Below are positions 7,610 through 17,812 of a DNA stretch of 64,000 nt, in pieces. This DNA is from Lachnospiraceae bacterium (GTDB lineage Bacteria; Bacillota; Clostridia; Lachnospirales; Lachnospiraceae). The stretch is from NCBI GenBank assembly GCA_022845895.1, contig AP025573.1, positions 4,064,501-4,128,500 of the forward strand, read 5' to 3'. The first letter of the stretch is position 1. Every line of letters starts with the position of its first letter. Under the pieces are notes generated by a model, which saw only the letters and a list, made by a program, of their open reading frames with translations, was not told where the DNA came from and made no database searches. The position numbers and the translations under genes were made by a program.

Positions 7610-8554
7610 ATGAAACGAAGAAAATGTTTATTCTTGGTCATGCTGCTACTTGGCATCCTGATGCTTAGTTCCATGACCGTTTTTGCAGAAACCATTACCG
7701 ATGCACAGGTGGAGGAGGCAGTCGCATCCCAAGGCAAGGAAACAGTGACCGGGAACGTGTTCATCTGGCTTTTGTGCGCCGTTGCATTTTTAAAAGTCAG
7801 CCAGAAGATTGATTCCCTTTTATCGGCTCTGGGCGTTAACGTGGGAAATACCGGCGGGAATATGATGGCTGAACTTTTGATTGCCGGGCGGAGTCTTACC
7901 GGGGCCTTCCGTGGAGGCGGTTCCCATCGTGGCGGTACGTCCTCGGCATCTCCCGGCGCTGCAGCCGTAGGCGGGAGTCTGCTCGCCGGTGGTCTTGCCG
8001 GTTCTGTGGGCAGACATGTACAGCGCTCTGCAGTGAACAGTGCAACCGGATATACAGACAGCTCCAGCGTAGGCAGCTCCATCTATCAGTCATCTGTGGA
8101 AAAGGGCGGCAATTTTGCCAACCAAGTCATCGGCAGCATTGCCAAAGGTGATTATAAGCAGGTCGGGTCCATTAAGGGAGAGGAAGCCGCCAAAGCTTAT
8201 ACCTCTTATATGGGACTGAATCAACCTCCTGCCGGAAATGGAACGGATACAGACGGGAACCTGAAGGTTCCTACTTACTCAAATATGGAAATCGGCGGAG
8301 GAAAAATCACGGGTACAGAGCAGAATGCCGATGGAAGCCGGGATTTCGCCATGTACCATGCAGACCAGTACATGAAGCCATCCAGCGGAGACTACGAGAC
8401 AGTCACATCGGCGGACGGTGCTACATGGTACAAGCAATATGCACAAAACAGCATGGAGCGGAAACCCTATGAGGGCGAAAACGGAAAGATCGCCTATCAG
8501 GAATCCATCGTCCAAAAGCTGCCGCCGACACCACAGCGGAAAGACCGGGTGTAG
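7610..8554 (+). CDS. Conjugation-region membrane protein with long Gly/Ser-rich outer or inner domain
   Basis: A 314-residue protein with ribosome binding site AAAGGAGG. A signal peptide (MKRRKCLFLVMLLLGILML to VFAET) is followed by a second membrane segment (VFIWLLCAVAFLKVSQK). Then comes a low-complexity Gly/Ser/Ala stretch (about residues 95-150) and a soluble domain ending in a basic tail. Similar proteins occur between the VirB6-like and VirB1-like genes in Gram-positive conjugation operons, but I cannot name a family. The stop is three bases before the next start, suggesting tight coupling. Confidence 0.6.
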   Translation: MKRRKCLFLVMLLLGILMLSSMTVFAETITDAQVEEAVASQGKETVTGNVFIWLLCAVAFLKVSQKIDSLLSALGVNVGNTGGNMMAELLIAGRSLTGAFRGGGSHRGGTSSASPGAAAVGGSLLAGGLAGSVGRHVQRSAVNSATGYTDSSSVGSSIYQSSVEKGGNFANQVIGSIAKGDYKQVGSIKGEEAAKAYTSYMGLNQPPAGNGTDTDGNLKVPTYSNMEIGGGKITGTEQNADGSRDFAMYHADQYMKPSSGDYETVTSADGATWYKQYAQNSMERKPYEGENGKIAYQESIVQKLPPTPQRKDRV

Positions 8555-8557
8555 CCT

Positions 8558-10354
8558 ATGGAACAACACTCTGGATACTCTGACGCCTTACAATCCGGCG
8601 CTGCCGCTATAAAAGGCGCCAAAGCCGGTGCTGCCTTCGGACTTTGGGGTGCTGCCATCGGTGCCGCCATAGGCGGAGGGAAGAAAGGCGTGAAGATGCT
8701 ATTAGCGGTTGCTGCGGGAATCCTCGCATTGCCGCTATTATTTTTGACTCTGCTCCCTGCCCTGGCGTTTGGCGATTTAACAAATTCCGATACGGATGTA
8801 TGGAATAACAATGGAACCATAAGCAGCAACATCGAAGCCGCAAGGGTAGCCATTGTAGAAGTGTTGGAGGAAAGCCACGAGATTGTGCTGGGGAAAATCA
8901 ATGCGGAGACAGGCAGGCTCCCAGAAGGAGATACCTTCAGCATCAATGATCCCTTTTCCTATGTAATCTCTGTCAATACGAACCAAATCATAGCACAGTT
9001 CTGCGCCAGTAAAGATAATTGGAAGGAAATCAACGTTGTGGAGCTGAAGCGAATCCTAAAAGCCCATGCGGATGAGCTTTATACTTACGAAAAACGGACC
9101 GAAACCCATACTTTGGAAGTAACGGTCCAGCCCGATGAGGTGGAGAATGGTTCCGGTGGCTCTGCATCGACAGAGCCAGTCACCCAGACCGTAACGGTCA
9201 CAGAGCATATTTACACCGTCAAATATCAGGGGGACTCCTATCTGACGGACCATGTATTTTCCTTAACGGATAAACAAAAGGAACTGGCGGCAGATTATGC
9301 GGAAAACCTGACACTCTTTCTGGGCGGTACGAATGATGGGATTGCTACGGCAAACGTATCCGATGCGGTGCTTCGTTATCGTAGGGATGTGGAACGGATT
9401 GCTGGCCGGTATGGAATGGGGCAATATGTAGAACTGATATTGGCGGTCATGATGCAGGAAAGCGGCGGGCTTGTCCCGGATGTCATGCAGGCGGCGGAAG
9501 GTGCCTTTAACACCAAGTACCCTCATGCTCCAAATGGCATCACCGATCCTATCTATAGTATTGAGTGCGGCATTCAGGAATTAAAATATGCCCTTCAAAA
9601 AGCCGGCTGCACCGGGCCCACCGATTTGGATCGGATTAAGCTGGCTCTGCAGGGATACAACTACGGCTCCGGCTATATTGACTGGGCCATCGCAAGGGAT
9701 GGCGGTTATACCAAAGAAAACGCCATCGCCTATTCTGATATGATGTGCGCCCGTCCCAACTGGCATTACTCCATCTATGGTGATAAAGAGTATGTAGACC
9801 ATGTACTGCGGTACTATACCATAACAAGCGCCAGCGGCGGCAGTTATCCGGCGAACGGGATGCAGATTCCGCACTACCTGCAGACCGATTATGGAAATGT
9901 GCCTTATGGCGGCGGCTCCATTGCCTCGTCCGGTTGCGGGCCCACCAGCTTTGCCATGATTGCAAGCTACTTAACCGGCACACAGATTACGCCCATTGAT
10001 GCGGTTGCATGGTGTGGGAATTCCTATTATATGCCGGGGGTTGGAACCTACTGGTCCTACTTCCAAGCAGCGGCCAGTCATTTTGGCTGCGGCACCGTCA
10101 TACAGACTGGCGACCCCAATGCGGTTCTAAGGGCACTATCCGAGGGACATCCGGTCATCAGTTCCCAGAGAGCCGGGTTATTCACTTCCGGCGGACACTT
10201 TATCGTGCTTCGTGGAGTCACCGCCTCCGGAAAAGTGCTGGTAAACGATCCCAATGACAGCACATCAAAAAATTACATAAACCGGGAATTCGATATGATG
10301 AGTGAGATCCACAGTACCGCAAATGCGTACTGGATTTTTGATAAGAAAAAATAA
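8558..10354 (+). CDS. VirB1-like bifunctional cell-wall hydrolase (lysozyme-like + C39-like peptidase)
   Basis: A 598-residue protein thought to open the peptidoglycan for the transfer channel. A Gly/Ala-rich cytoplasmic N-terminus and one membrane anchor (LLAVAAGILALPLLFLTLLP, about residues 48-68) lead to an outer region. At about 275-430 is a lysozyme-like transglycosylase domain (ILAVMMQESGG supplies the catalytic Glu; ALQGYNYG follows). At about 440-590 is a C39-type cysteine peptidase domain (Cys in SSGCGPTSFAM, His in GGHFIVLRG, then VNDPND). The two-domain plan is like the CwlT-type hydrolases of Tn916-class elements, but with C39 in place of NlpC/P60. Confidence 0.85.
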   Translation: MEQHSGYSDALQSGAAAIKGAKAGAAFGLWGAAIGAAIGGGKKGVKMLLAVAAGILALPLLFLTLLPALAFGDLTNSDTDVWNNNGTISSNIEAARVAIVEVLEESHEIVLGKINAETGRLPEGDTFSINDPFSYVISVNTNQIIAQFCASKDNWKEINVVELKRILKAHADELYTYEKRTETHTLEVTVQPDEVENGSGGSASTEPVTQTVTVTEHIYTVKYQGDSYLTDHVFSLTDKQKELAADYAENLTLFLGGTNDGIATANVSDAVLRYRRDVERIAGRYGMGQYVELILAVMMQESGGLVPDVMQAAEGAFNTKYPHAPNGITDPIYSIECGIQELKYALQKAGCTGPTDLDRIKLALQGYNYGSGYIDWAIARDGGYTKENAIAYSDMMCARPNWHYSIYGDKEYVDHVLRYYTITSASGGSYPANGMQIPHYLQTDYGNVPYGGGSIASSGCGPTSFAMIASYLTGTQITPIDAVAWCGNSYYMPGVGTYWSYFQAAASHFGCGTVIQTGDPNAVLRALSEGHPVISSQRAGLFTSGGHFIVLRGVTASGKVLVNDPNDSTSKNYINREFDMMSEIHSTANAYWIFDKKK

Positions 10355-10364
10355 GGAGACAATT

Positions 10365-10922
10365 ATGAATAAAATGAAGTTGATACTTGCTGTGCTTTTA
10401 TTTGCAGCTCTTATTTTCGTAGGCATAATATTGCCGGTGCTATTAAAAAAAGAACCGGCGCCCCGTCCAGAAGCCCCGGCTTTGTCTGATTCTTTCAAAA
10501 CGGAGCCAGATGCTTTACCGGAACTAACCTTTGACTCCTTTGAAGCATTGAAAGATATTATGGCGGAGGTAAAGATAGACGAATTAAAAGAACAAATCCC
10601 CCAATACTTCCAGTCAAAAGGCCTGACGGAAATTACATCCGCTGCTTTCCTAAGCGAACAGACGGAATATCCCAATGCCGGCGAAATAAAGCTGGTATTT
10701 AAGTTATCTGATGAGACAACCCTCCCTGTTTACTGTGACCGGGCCGGGCGCTTCCTGTTTGGGGAGGAACGGATACGGATGACAGAGGAAACCAAGGTGT
10801 ATGAAAAACCCACGGATGACACCCTGCCCCTACTGACAACTTCAGACATAGAAAAACGTCAGGAAGGCGGATACCCCGATACAACATCCACTCCGGCAGA
10901 CGAAGAAAAGAAGGAGGACTGA
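10365..10922 (+). CDS. Membrane-anchored accessory protein of the T4SS operon
   Basis: A 185-residue protein. ATG 10365 is chosen because ATAAGGAGAC lies just upstream; an upstream start would overlap the hydrolase gene. It has one N-terminal membrane segment (LILAVLLFAALIFVGIILPV) and an extracellular acidic domain. It lies between the hydrolase and the VirB4 ATPase with only two bases before the latter. No family is recognised. From topology and position it could be a bitopic channel component (VirB8-like place in the operon), but there is no motif support. Confidence 0.6.
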   Translation: MNKMKLILAVLLFAALIFVGIILPVLLKKEPAPRPEAPALSDSFKTEPDALPELTFDSFEALKDIMAEVKIDELKEQIPQYFQSKGLTEITSAAFLSEQTEYPNAGEIKLVFKLSDETTLPVYCDRAGRFLFGEERIRMTEETKVYEKPTDDTLPLLTTSDIEKRQEGGYPDTTSTPADEEKKED

Positions 10923-10924
10923 TT

Positions 10925-13900
10925 ATGGCATATCAAGAAGAACAACAACCTAACGTGCATTTCCTTCCTCCAAATTTTATCGAGAGGTGGAAACTGTTTG
11001 GCGGGACTTTGGATATCAGGAATGCACTGGAGGCCGGTATTTTACTGCTGGGCATCGGGATTCCGGTATTCCACATCCCGGCAACCCTAACCATGCGTAT
11101 CATCATATTCTGCCTGAGCGCACTCCCTGCGGCGCTGGTTGCCTTGATTGGCATTGCAGGGGAGAGCCTGACGGCTTTCCTTTTTAATGCCCTGCGGTTC
11201 CTTGTAAGCCGCCGGAAAATCTACCGGGAAGATTCCCTGCCTGAAAAAAAGCGGCGGTTTTCCTCCCGTGCCAAGGAACCCAAAACAAAAAAGCCACGAG
11301 AGAAAAAGGAGAAACAAAAGGCGGCTTTACCACCTGCACCAGAAGTAAAAAAAAAGCCGGAACCGGAGGTGACCTTTGACCGTTCTACGCCCCGTGGCAT
11401 CCGTAAGCAGGCAAAAGCGGATATACGCCGCCTGAAACGCGAGAAAAAGGCGGCAAAAAAACAGCAAAAGCTTCAGCAAAAAGCCGCAAAAAATGCGGAC
11501 AAAGACACCAAAGCAGCCAGAAAACGGGAAGGAAAAGAGTCTGCAAAAAAACAAAAGGAAGCCCCAGCGTCCCCTTCCAAACAGTCCTCCTCTGCCAAAA
11601 AGAAGAAACGTAGGGAACTTACGTTAGAGGACTATCTGCCAATCGAACGCATAGAGCATGGCATTATCTTCACAAGGGATCACCGCTATGTGAAGATACT
11701 GGAAGTGGAACCCATCAATTTCCTCCTTCGTAGCTCCAGAGAACAGCGTGGAATCATTTACAGCTTTATGAGCTTTTTAAAAATCAGTCCTGTAAAAATA
11801 CAGATTAAGATGATTTCCAAAATGGCGGATATTAACCGGCATCTGGAACAGTCTCAAAAGGAGCTGGATGCAGAGGAGAATGAAAATTGCAGGGTTCTTC
11901 AGGAAGATTACATCCGTTTTGTACGGAGGCTTAGTTCCAGAGAAGCGGTTTCTCGCCGCTTTTTTTTAATCTTTGAATATGAGCCTTTTAACGTCAATCG
12001 GAAGATCGAAGAAAAGGAAATCATCTCGGAACTGGAAACTGCCGCTCAAACAGCCAAGACGTATCTCTACCAATGCGGCAATGAGCTGGTCGAACATGAG
12101 AATGAGAATGAATTCCTCACCGATGTTTTTTATACGCTGCTGAACCGGAAACGCTGTGTAGATCTTCCACTCCCTGAGCGCATCCGTCAGGTTTTGACCG
12201 GATATGTAAAAGAAGGCGGGCTGGACCAGCTAGACCATGTGCCGCCTACTGCCTTTATTGCACCAGAGGAATTGGAGCTTACCCATTCCAATTATGTGAA
12301 AATCAACGGATTATATCAGTCCTACCTGATGGTTCCCTCGAATGGGTATAAAAGCAAAGTGGCGGCAGGATGGCTTTCCCTGCTCGTAAATGCGGGAGAA
12401 GGCATTGACGTGGACTTATATCTGCAGCGCCAGCCAAAAGATAAGATCCAGCAGCGGCTCGGTCAACAGATTCGTATCAACCGCTCAAAACTAAAGGATG
12501 CCTCTGATACTAACTCCGATTTTGACGATTTGGATTCCGCTATCCGGGCAGGTTATTATCTGAAGCAGGGCCTTGCAAACAATGAGGATTTTTATTATAT
12601 GAATCTTCTCATTACAATTACCGCCAGCTCGCATGAGGAACTGGAGTGGCGGATACAGGAAATGAAAAAATTATTGATTTCACAGGATATGAACCTTCAT
12701 ACCTGTGTGTTTTTGCAGGAACGGGCGTTTTTGTCAACCCTTCCTCTGGCAGCGCTTGATAAGAAGCTGTTTGAACTTTCCAAGCGCAATGTGCTGACAA
12801 GCGGAGCCGCAAGCTGTTATCCCTTCGTCTCTTATTCCTTATGCGACGATAACGGGATACTGCTGGGCGTGAACAAGTATAACAATTCTCTGGTCATCAC
12901 AGACATCTTCGACAGCCGACAGTATAAAAATGCCAACATCTGTATCTGTGGCTGCTCCGGGGCAGGTAAGACTTTTACCATGCAGACCATGGCGCTCCGG
13001 ATGCGTAGGAAAGGCATTCAGGTCTTTATCATAGCGCCCTTAAAAGGGCATGAGTTTTACCGGGCCTGCAAAAATATCGGCGGGGAATTTATCCAGATTT
13101 CTCCGGCAAGTCCTCACTGTATCAACATCATGGAAATCCGCAAAACAGATAACTCCGTAAATGAGCTGTTGGATGGACCAACAATGGACGCTTCCGCACT
13201 GGCCACCAAAATCCAGAAGCTGCATATTTTCTTCTCGCTTCTGATTCCGGATATGACACATGAGGAGAAACAGTTATTAGACGAAGTCCTGATCCAGACC
13301 TATGCAAAAAAGGGAATCACGCATAACAATGAATCCCTCATTGACCCGGCGCACCCAGACCGGTATAAAAAAATGCCGATTTTAGAGGATGTCTATAACA
13401 TCCTGATTAAAAGTGAGGATACCAAACGCCTTGCCCATATTTTAAATCGCCTGGTCCACGGCTCTGCAGCTTCCTTTAACCAGCAGACCAACGTGGACCT
13501 TTCCAATAAATATACGGTTCTGGATATATCAGAGCTGACTGGTTCCAGTGACCTGCTGACGGTAGGTATGTTCGTGGCTCTAGACTTCGTATGGGATAAG
13601 GCAAAAGAAAACCGGACTGAAGAAAAAGCCATCTATGTGGATGAGGTATGGCAGTTAATCGGTTCCTCCAGTAACCGTCTGGCTGCCGAATTTGTCCTTG
13701 AGATTGCGAAAATAATCCGGGGCTATGGCGGTTCTGCTGTCTTTGCCACACAGGACATCAACGACTTCTTCAGTTTGGAGGATGGGAAATATGGAAAAGG
13801 CATCATCAATAACTCCAAGACCAAAATCATCCTCAATCTGGAGGATGAGGAGGCACAGCGGGTACAGTCCATCCTGCATCTTTCTGAAACGGAGGTGATG

Positions 13901-14059
13901 AATATTACCCACTTCCAGCGTGGGAATGGACTGATTTCCACCAACAATAATAATATCACGGTGGAATTCAAAGCCTCAGCTCTTGAAAAGGAACTGATTA
14001 CCACAGACCGTCAGGAATTGCTGGAAATTGTGGAACGCAGGAAAAAACAGGCGGTGTAA
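10925..14059 (+). CDS. VirB4-type conjugation ATPase
   Basis: A 1044-residue protein that should energise the secretion channel. The N-terminus has two membrane segments (about residues 35-80). Then comes a very Lys/Glu/Ala-rich stretch at about 100-230 (for example REKKEKQKAALPPAPEVKKK). Next is the VirB4 N-domain and then the ATPase domain with Walker A CGCSGAGKTFTMQT at about 676-686 and Walker B AIYVDEVWQL at about 900. The motif FATQDINDFF follows, as in this family. The usual length is about 800 residues; the extra length is the membrane plus Lys-rich part, common to some Gram-positive forms. Confidence 0.93.
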   Translation: MAYQEEQQPNVHFLPPNFIERWKLFGGTLDIRNALEAGILLLGIGIPVFHIPATLTMRIIIFCLSALPAALVALIGIAGESLTAFLFNALRFLVSRRKIYREDSLPEKKRRFSSRAKEPKTKKPREKKEKQKAALPPAPEVKKKPEPEVTFDRSTPRGIRKQAKADIRRLKREKKAAKKQQKLQQKAAKNADKDTKAARKREGKESAKKQKEAPASPSKQSSSAKKKKRRELTLEDYLPIERIEHGIIFTRDHRYVKILEVEPINFLLRSSREQRGIIYSFMSFLKISPVKIQIKMISKMADINRHLEQSQKELDAEENENCRVLQEDYIRFVRRLSSREAVSRRFFLIFEYEPFNVNRKIEEKEIISELETAAQTAKTYLYQCGNELVEHENENEFLTDVFYTLLNRKRCVDLPLPERIRQVLTGYVKEGGLDQLDHVPPTAFIAPEELELTHSNYVKINGLYQSYLMVPSNGYKSKVAAGWLSLLVNAGEGIDVDLYLQRQPKDKIQQRLGQQIRINRSKLKDASDTNSDFDDLDSAIRAGYYLKQGLANNEDFYYMNLLITITASSHEELEWRIQEMKKLLISQDMNLHTCVFLQERAFLSTLPLAALDKKLFELSKRNVLTSGAASCYPFVSYSLCDDNGILLGVNKYNNSLVITDIFDSRQYKNANICICGCSGAGKTFTMQTMALRMRRKGIQVFIIAPLKGHEFYRACKNIGGEFIQISPASPHCINIMEIRKTDNSVNELLDGPTMDASALATKIQKLHIFFSLLIPDMTHEEKQLLDEVLIQTYAKKGITHNNESLIDPAHPDRYKKMPILEDVYNILIKSEDTKRLAHILNRLVHGSAASFNQQTNVDLSNKYTVLDISELTGSSDLLTVGMFVALDFVWDKAKENRTEEKAIYVDEVWQLIGSSSNRLAAEFVLEIAKIIRGYGGSAVFATQDINDFFSLEDGKYGKGIINNSKTKIILNLEDEEAQRVQSILHLSETEVMNITHFQRGNGLISTNNNNITVEFKASALEKELITTDRQELLEIVERRKKQAV

Positions 14060-14108
14060 CCATCGCAACATCAAGTTGCGGTAAACCTAAGATTCAAAGG
14101 AGGAACGT

Positions 14109-17100
14109 ATGTTACAAAAACTCAAAAACCAGTGTAACCGGCTGCTGGCATTCATGCTGGCAGCCATTGTTATGTGCGGTTCCCTTGCAGCCAATTATGT
14201 CCCGGCATATGCTGCTGACGGCACTTTACATTTTAACTCCGGGGAGACCCTTTCCTATGGCAGTTATTTCACGACCCGCATGACATTCGATGGCAGCAAT
14301 ACCGCTTATTGTGTGGAGCCGCTGAAATACACCCCTGCAGCCGGAGATTACAGCTATGATCTGCTCCCTGCAAATTCCCCGGTACGCAAAGCCCTGTTTT
14401 ATCTGCCCGGCGGGTATGGGTACGAGAAAAGCATTAAAAACAGCTACCTGAGCGGTTGGTCCGATGATAATGCTTACGTGATCGGCCATCTTGTGGCTGC
14501 CTATACCTATGCCAACTACAATGATAACAGCGGCGCTTTCCACGGTGCTACACAGGAGTACATTAACAAAGCGAAGGAAATCACGAACGCAATCCAAAGC
14601 CTGCCTAATCCGCCAAAGAGCTTCAAAGCATTTATCATCCCAAAAGAGGACAGCCAGACCCTCGCCGGAAGCTGGTATCAGGTACCCAATGGATGGATTG
14701 AGCTACAAAAATCCAGTTCCAATCCTGCGCTTTCAGAGGCCAACAAAAATTACAGTCTGGCTGGCGCCCAGTATGGCATTTATCTGGGGGATAAGCTGGT
14801 AGAAACACTGACAACGGATAAAAATGGTTACGCAAAATCCGGTGAATTGGAAGAGGCAAGCTATACGCTAAAAGAGCTAAAATCTCCCAGCGGATTTACC
14901 GTTGATTCTCAGGCCCATAAGGTATCCGTTGAGGCAGAGAAAACCAATACGGTCAAAGTATCTGACAAGCCAAAGTATAATCCCGTAGACCTGGTGCTGC
15001 AAAAATTAGATTTGGAAACCAGCACCAACACTCCTCAAGGAGCTGCTTCCCTGCAGGGTGCAGAATTTACTTTCAAGTTCTATACCCAGCAGTCTGATAC
15101 CGATCCGGCTGCGGCTGGCAATACCCCGGTGCGGACATGGGTACTGAAGACAGATTCCAACGGAGAAATCCATTTTACAAAGGATTATAAAGTGTCCGGT
15201 GATGATTTCTATTATGCAGACAATAAGGTTTGTATTCCATTGGGAACTGTTACGGTCGTGGAAGAAAAAGGACCCGCAGGGTATCTGAAATCTGATGAAG
15301 TGTGGGTACAAAAAATAACGGGGGAAGGTGACGCTGAAACCATATCCACATACAACTCACCCACCGTAAAAGAACAGGTAATCCGGGGCGGTGTGAAAGT
15401 CCAGAAACGAGATTACGAGACAGGACTTGCCGAAGCACAGGGCGCCGCCACATTGGAGAGTGCAAAATTCACTGTTACCACATTAAATGACAATCCTGTT
15501 TTAGTAGACGGGAATACCTATACAAAAGATCAGGTGGTATTGACACTGACCACCGATCAGGCTGGGCTTGCCTCTACCGCAAAGGATGCTCTGCCCTATG
15601 GCCATTTCCGTATTGATGAAATTAAGGCGCCAGACGGATACTTAAACACAGGCAAAATCAGTATAGAATTTGACGTTACAGAGGATGGTAAAATCGTGGA
15701 ATTGATGGATGAAGAACATTCCATTGAAAACCAAGTGATCCGGGGCGATCTGGAGCTGGTAAAAATCAGTGATGGCAGCCAGAAACGTCTGGCAAACGTG
15801 CCTTTTAAAATCACTTCCCAGACAACAGGCGAAAATCATGTGATTGTAACCGATAAAAATGGTTATGCCAGCACTTCCGCTGATTGGAATAAGCATACCT
15901 TCCAGACCAATCGGGGGGAATCCTCCAAAGACGGAATCTGGTTCGGCACCTCCGAACCTAATGACGAAAAAGGAGCCTTGATTTATGACACATATACCAT
16001 TGAGGAGCTTCGATGCGATACCAACAAAGGCATGAACCTTTTAAAGTTTGAGGTGGAAGTCTATAAAGACAATACAAAGATTGATGTTGGAACCTTGACC
16101 AATGACGAAATCACCATAGCTACAACCGCACTGGATGAGGCCAGCAGCTCCCATATGGCGAAGCCGGAAGAATCCGTTACCATTGTGGATACCGTTGAGT
16201 ACGAAGGCTTAAAGAAAGGTCAGGAATATAAACTGATTGGCACCCTGATGAACCCGGAGAGCGGAAAAGCCATCGAAAATGATGGCCAGGCAATCACTTC
16301 GGAAGTTACTTTTACTCCGAAGAAAAGTACCGGAAGTGTAAAAGTGAAATTTACATTCCATGCAACAGCACTGGCAGGAAAAAGTTGTGTGGTCTTTGAG
16401 GACTTATATCAAAATGATACGAAACTGGCCTCCCATGCAGATCTTGCCGATACGGACCAGACAATCTATTTCCCGAAAATCAAAACTTCCGCAAAAGATA
16501 CAGACACAAATTCTAATATATCCTGTGCGGATGAGGAAGTAACACTCGTAGATACTGTCTCCTTCCAGAACCTGATGCCCGGCGAAAAGTATGTGGTCAC
16601 AGGCACGCTCATGGATAAGGAGACACAAAAAGCCGTTGAAGTCGATGGCAAACCTGTCACCGCAACCGCTAAATTGAGCCCCAAGGATACTTCCGGAACC
16701 GTAGACGTCACCTTCACCTTCAACGCCTCTGGGCTTAAAGGGAAGATCGTTGTTGTATTTGAGTCCATTATTTACAAAGATAAGGAAGTGGCTGTCCATG
16801 CAGACCTGACGGATGCCGGCCAGACCATCTACTTCCCTGAGATAAAAACCTCTGCCAAAGATAAGGATACGGATGCACAGCAAATGGCAAACCGCAAGGA
16901 GGCCACCATTATTGATATCGTAGAATACAGCAATCTGATTGCCGACGGCAGAGAATACCGTCTGACTGGTACTCTGATGGATAAGGAAACCCAAAAACCT
17001 CTGGAGATTGATGGCAAGCAGGTAACTGCCGAAACTACATTTATCCCGGAGGAATCCTCTGGAAGTGTGGAGTTGTCCTTTACGTTTGACGGAAGCGCTC

Positions 17101-17762
17101 TGCAGGGAAAAACAATCGTTGCTTTTGAAAGCGTCTCTATGGAGGAAAAGGAAATTGCCATCCATGCAGATATTGAAAGCGAAAGCCAATCGGTCTATTT
17201 CCCGGAGGTAAAGACATCCGCCAGAGATAAAGAGGACGGGGATCAGGAAGCGCTTGCCGATAAGGAGATTATCATCATTGATACCGTTACCTATAAAAAT
17301 TTGATTGCCGACGGCAAGCACACCTATAAAGTCAAAGGCGTCCTTATGGATAAAGAAACCAAAAAGGCTCTGGAGATTGATGGTAAGCAGGTAATTGCGG
17401 AGGCTGAGTTTGTACCGGATGAACCGGATGGAACCATGGAGCTTTCCTTCACTTTTGACGGAAGCACTTTAGCCGGCCGTGACATTGTTGTTTTTGAAAA
17501 GTTATTCTATGTAAACGGAGAGACTGAGGTGGAGATTGCTTCCCATGAGGATATAAAAGATAAGGATCAGACCATCCGTCTCACCGAAGTTCCCAAGGAA
17601 GAAACTCCAACGGAAACGCCTTCCGTATCGACGCCGGTAAAAACAGGCGATGACACGAATATGACGCCTTATATTATCGTAGCAGTCATCTCCGGCATTT
17701 TGCTTATGAGTGCCTGCGGCTATCTGCTTATGAAACGTAAAAAAAAGAAACTCGATGACTAA
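14109..17762 (+). CDS. Surface adhesin with thioester, CnaB-like and four VaFE repeat domains
   Basis: A 1217-residue cell-wall protein. The signal peptide ends near VPAYAADG. An N-terminal thioester domain has Cys68 in YCVEP and Gln149 in ATQEYI, the pair that forms a reactive thioester able to bond covalently to target surfaces. CnaB/SpaA-like domains follow (about 210-670; for example KNGYASTSADW, LEEASYTLKELKSPSGF). Four repeats of about 115-120 residues then carry VVFED, VVFES, VAFES and VVFEK, the VaFE signature, with conserved TIVDTV Thr and DQTI Gln for ester bonds. The C-terminus is a sorting signal: PVKTGD, hydrophobic segment, KRKKKK. It is expressed after virB4, and a class B sortase is encoded at 59 kb. 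Confidence 0.9.
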   Translation: MLQKLKNQCNRLLAFMLAAIVMCGSLAANYVPAYAADGTLHFNSGETLSYGSYFTTRMTFDGSNTAYCVEPLKYTPAAGDYSYDLLPANSPVRKALFYLPGGYGYEKSIKNSYLSGWSDDNAYVIGHLVAAYTYANYNDNSGAFHGATQEYINKAKEITNAIQSLPNPPKSFKAFIIPKEDSQTLAGSWYQVPNGWIELQKSSSNPALSEANKNYSLAGAQYGIYLGDKLVETLTTDKNGYAKSGELEEASYTLKELKSPSGFTVDSQAHKVSVEAEKTNTVKVSDKPKYNPVDLVLQKLDLETSTNTPQGAASLQGAEFTFKFYTQQSDTDPAAAGNTPVRTWVLKTDSNGEIHFTKDYKVSGDDFYYADNKVCIPLGTVTVVEEKGPAGYLKSDEVWVQKITGEGDAETISTYNSPTVKEQVIRGGVKVQKRDYETGLAEAQGAATLESAKFTVTTLNDNPVLVDGNTYTKDQVVLTLTTDQAGLASTAKDALPYGHFRIDEIKAPDGYLNTGKISIEFDVTEDGKIVELMDEEHSIENQVIRGDLELVKISDGSQKRLANVPFKITSQTTGENHVIVTDKNGYASTSADWNKHTFQTNRGESSKDGIWFGTSEPNDEKGALIYDTYTIEELRCDTNKGMNLLKFEVEVYKDNTKIDVGTLTNDEITIATTALDEASSSHMAKPEESVTIVDTVEYEGLKKGQEYKLIGTLMNPESGKAIENDGQAITSEVTFTPKKSTGSVKVKFTFHATALAGKSCVVFEDLYQNDTKLASHADLADTDQTIYFPKIKTSAKDTDTNSNISCADEEVTLVDTVSFQNLMPGEKYVVTGTLMDKETQKAVEVDGKPVTATAKLSPKDTSGTVDVTFTFNASGLKGKIVVVFESIIYKDKEVAVHADLTDAGQTIYFPEIKTSAKDKDTDAQQMANRKEATIIDIVEYSNLIADGREYRLTGTLMDKETQKPLEIDGKQVTAETTFIPEESSGSVELSFTFDGSALQGKTIVAFESVSMEEKEIAIHADIESESQSVYFPEVKTSARDKEDGDQEALADKEIIIIDTVTYKNLIADGKHTYKVKGVLMDKETKKALEIDGKQVIAEAEFVPDEPDGTMELSFTFDGSTLAGRDIVVFEKLFYVNGETEVEIASHEDIKDKDQTIRLTEVPKEETPTETPSVSTPVKTGDDTNMTPYIIVAVISGILLMSACGYLLMKRKKKKLDD

Positions 17763-17769
17763 TCCTTCA

Positions 17770-17796
17770 GGCCCGGTCCCACTCAGGCCGGGCCAT
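17770..17796 (+). terminator. GC-rich hairpin after the adhesin gene
   Basis: GGCCCGG (17770-17776) pairs with CCGGGCC (17788-17794). The T run after it is weak, so read-through to the next small genes is likely. Confidence 0.6.
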
Positions 17797-17812
17797 TTCA
17801 GGTGGTGAATCT

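Noticed and set aside
11220..11640. Long minus-strand frames opposite the Lys-rich part of virB4
   Set aside because: They mirror AAA-rich codons of the real gene and have no ribosome binding sites.
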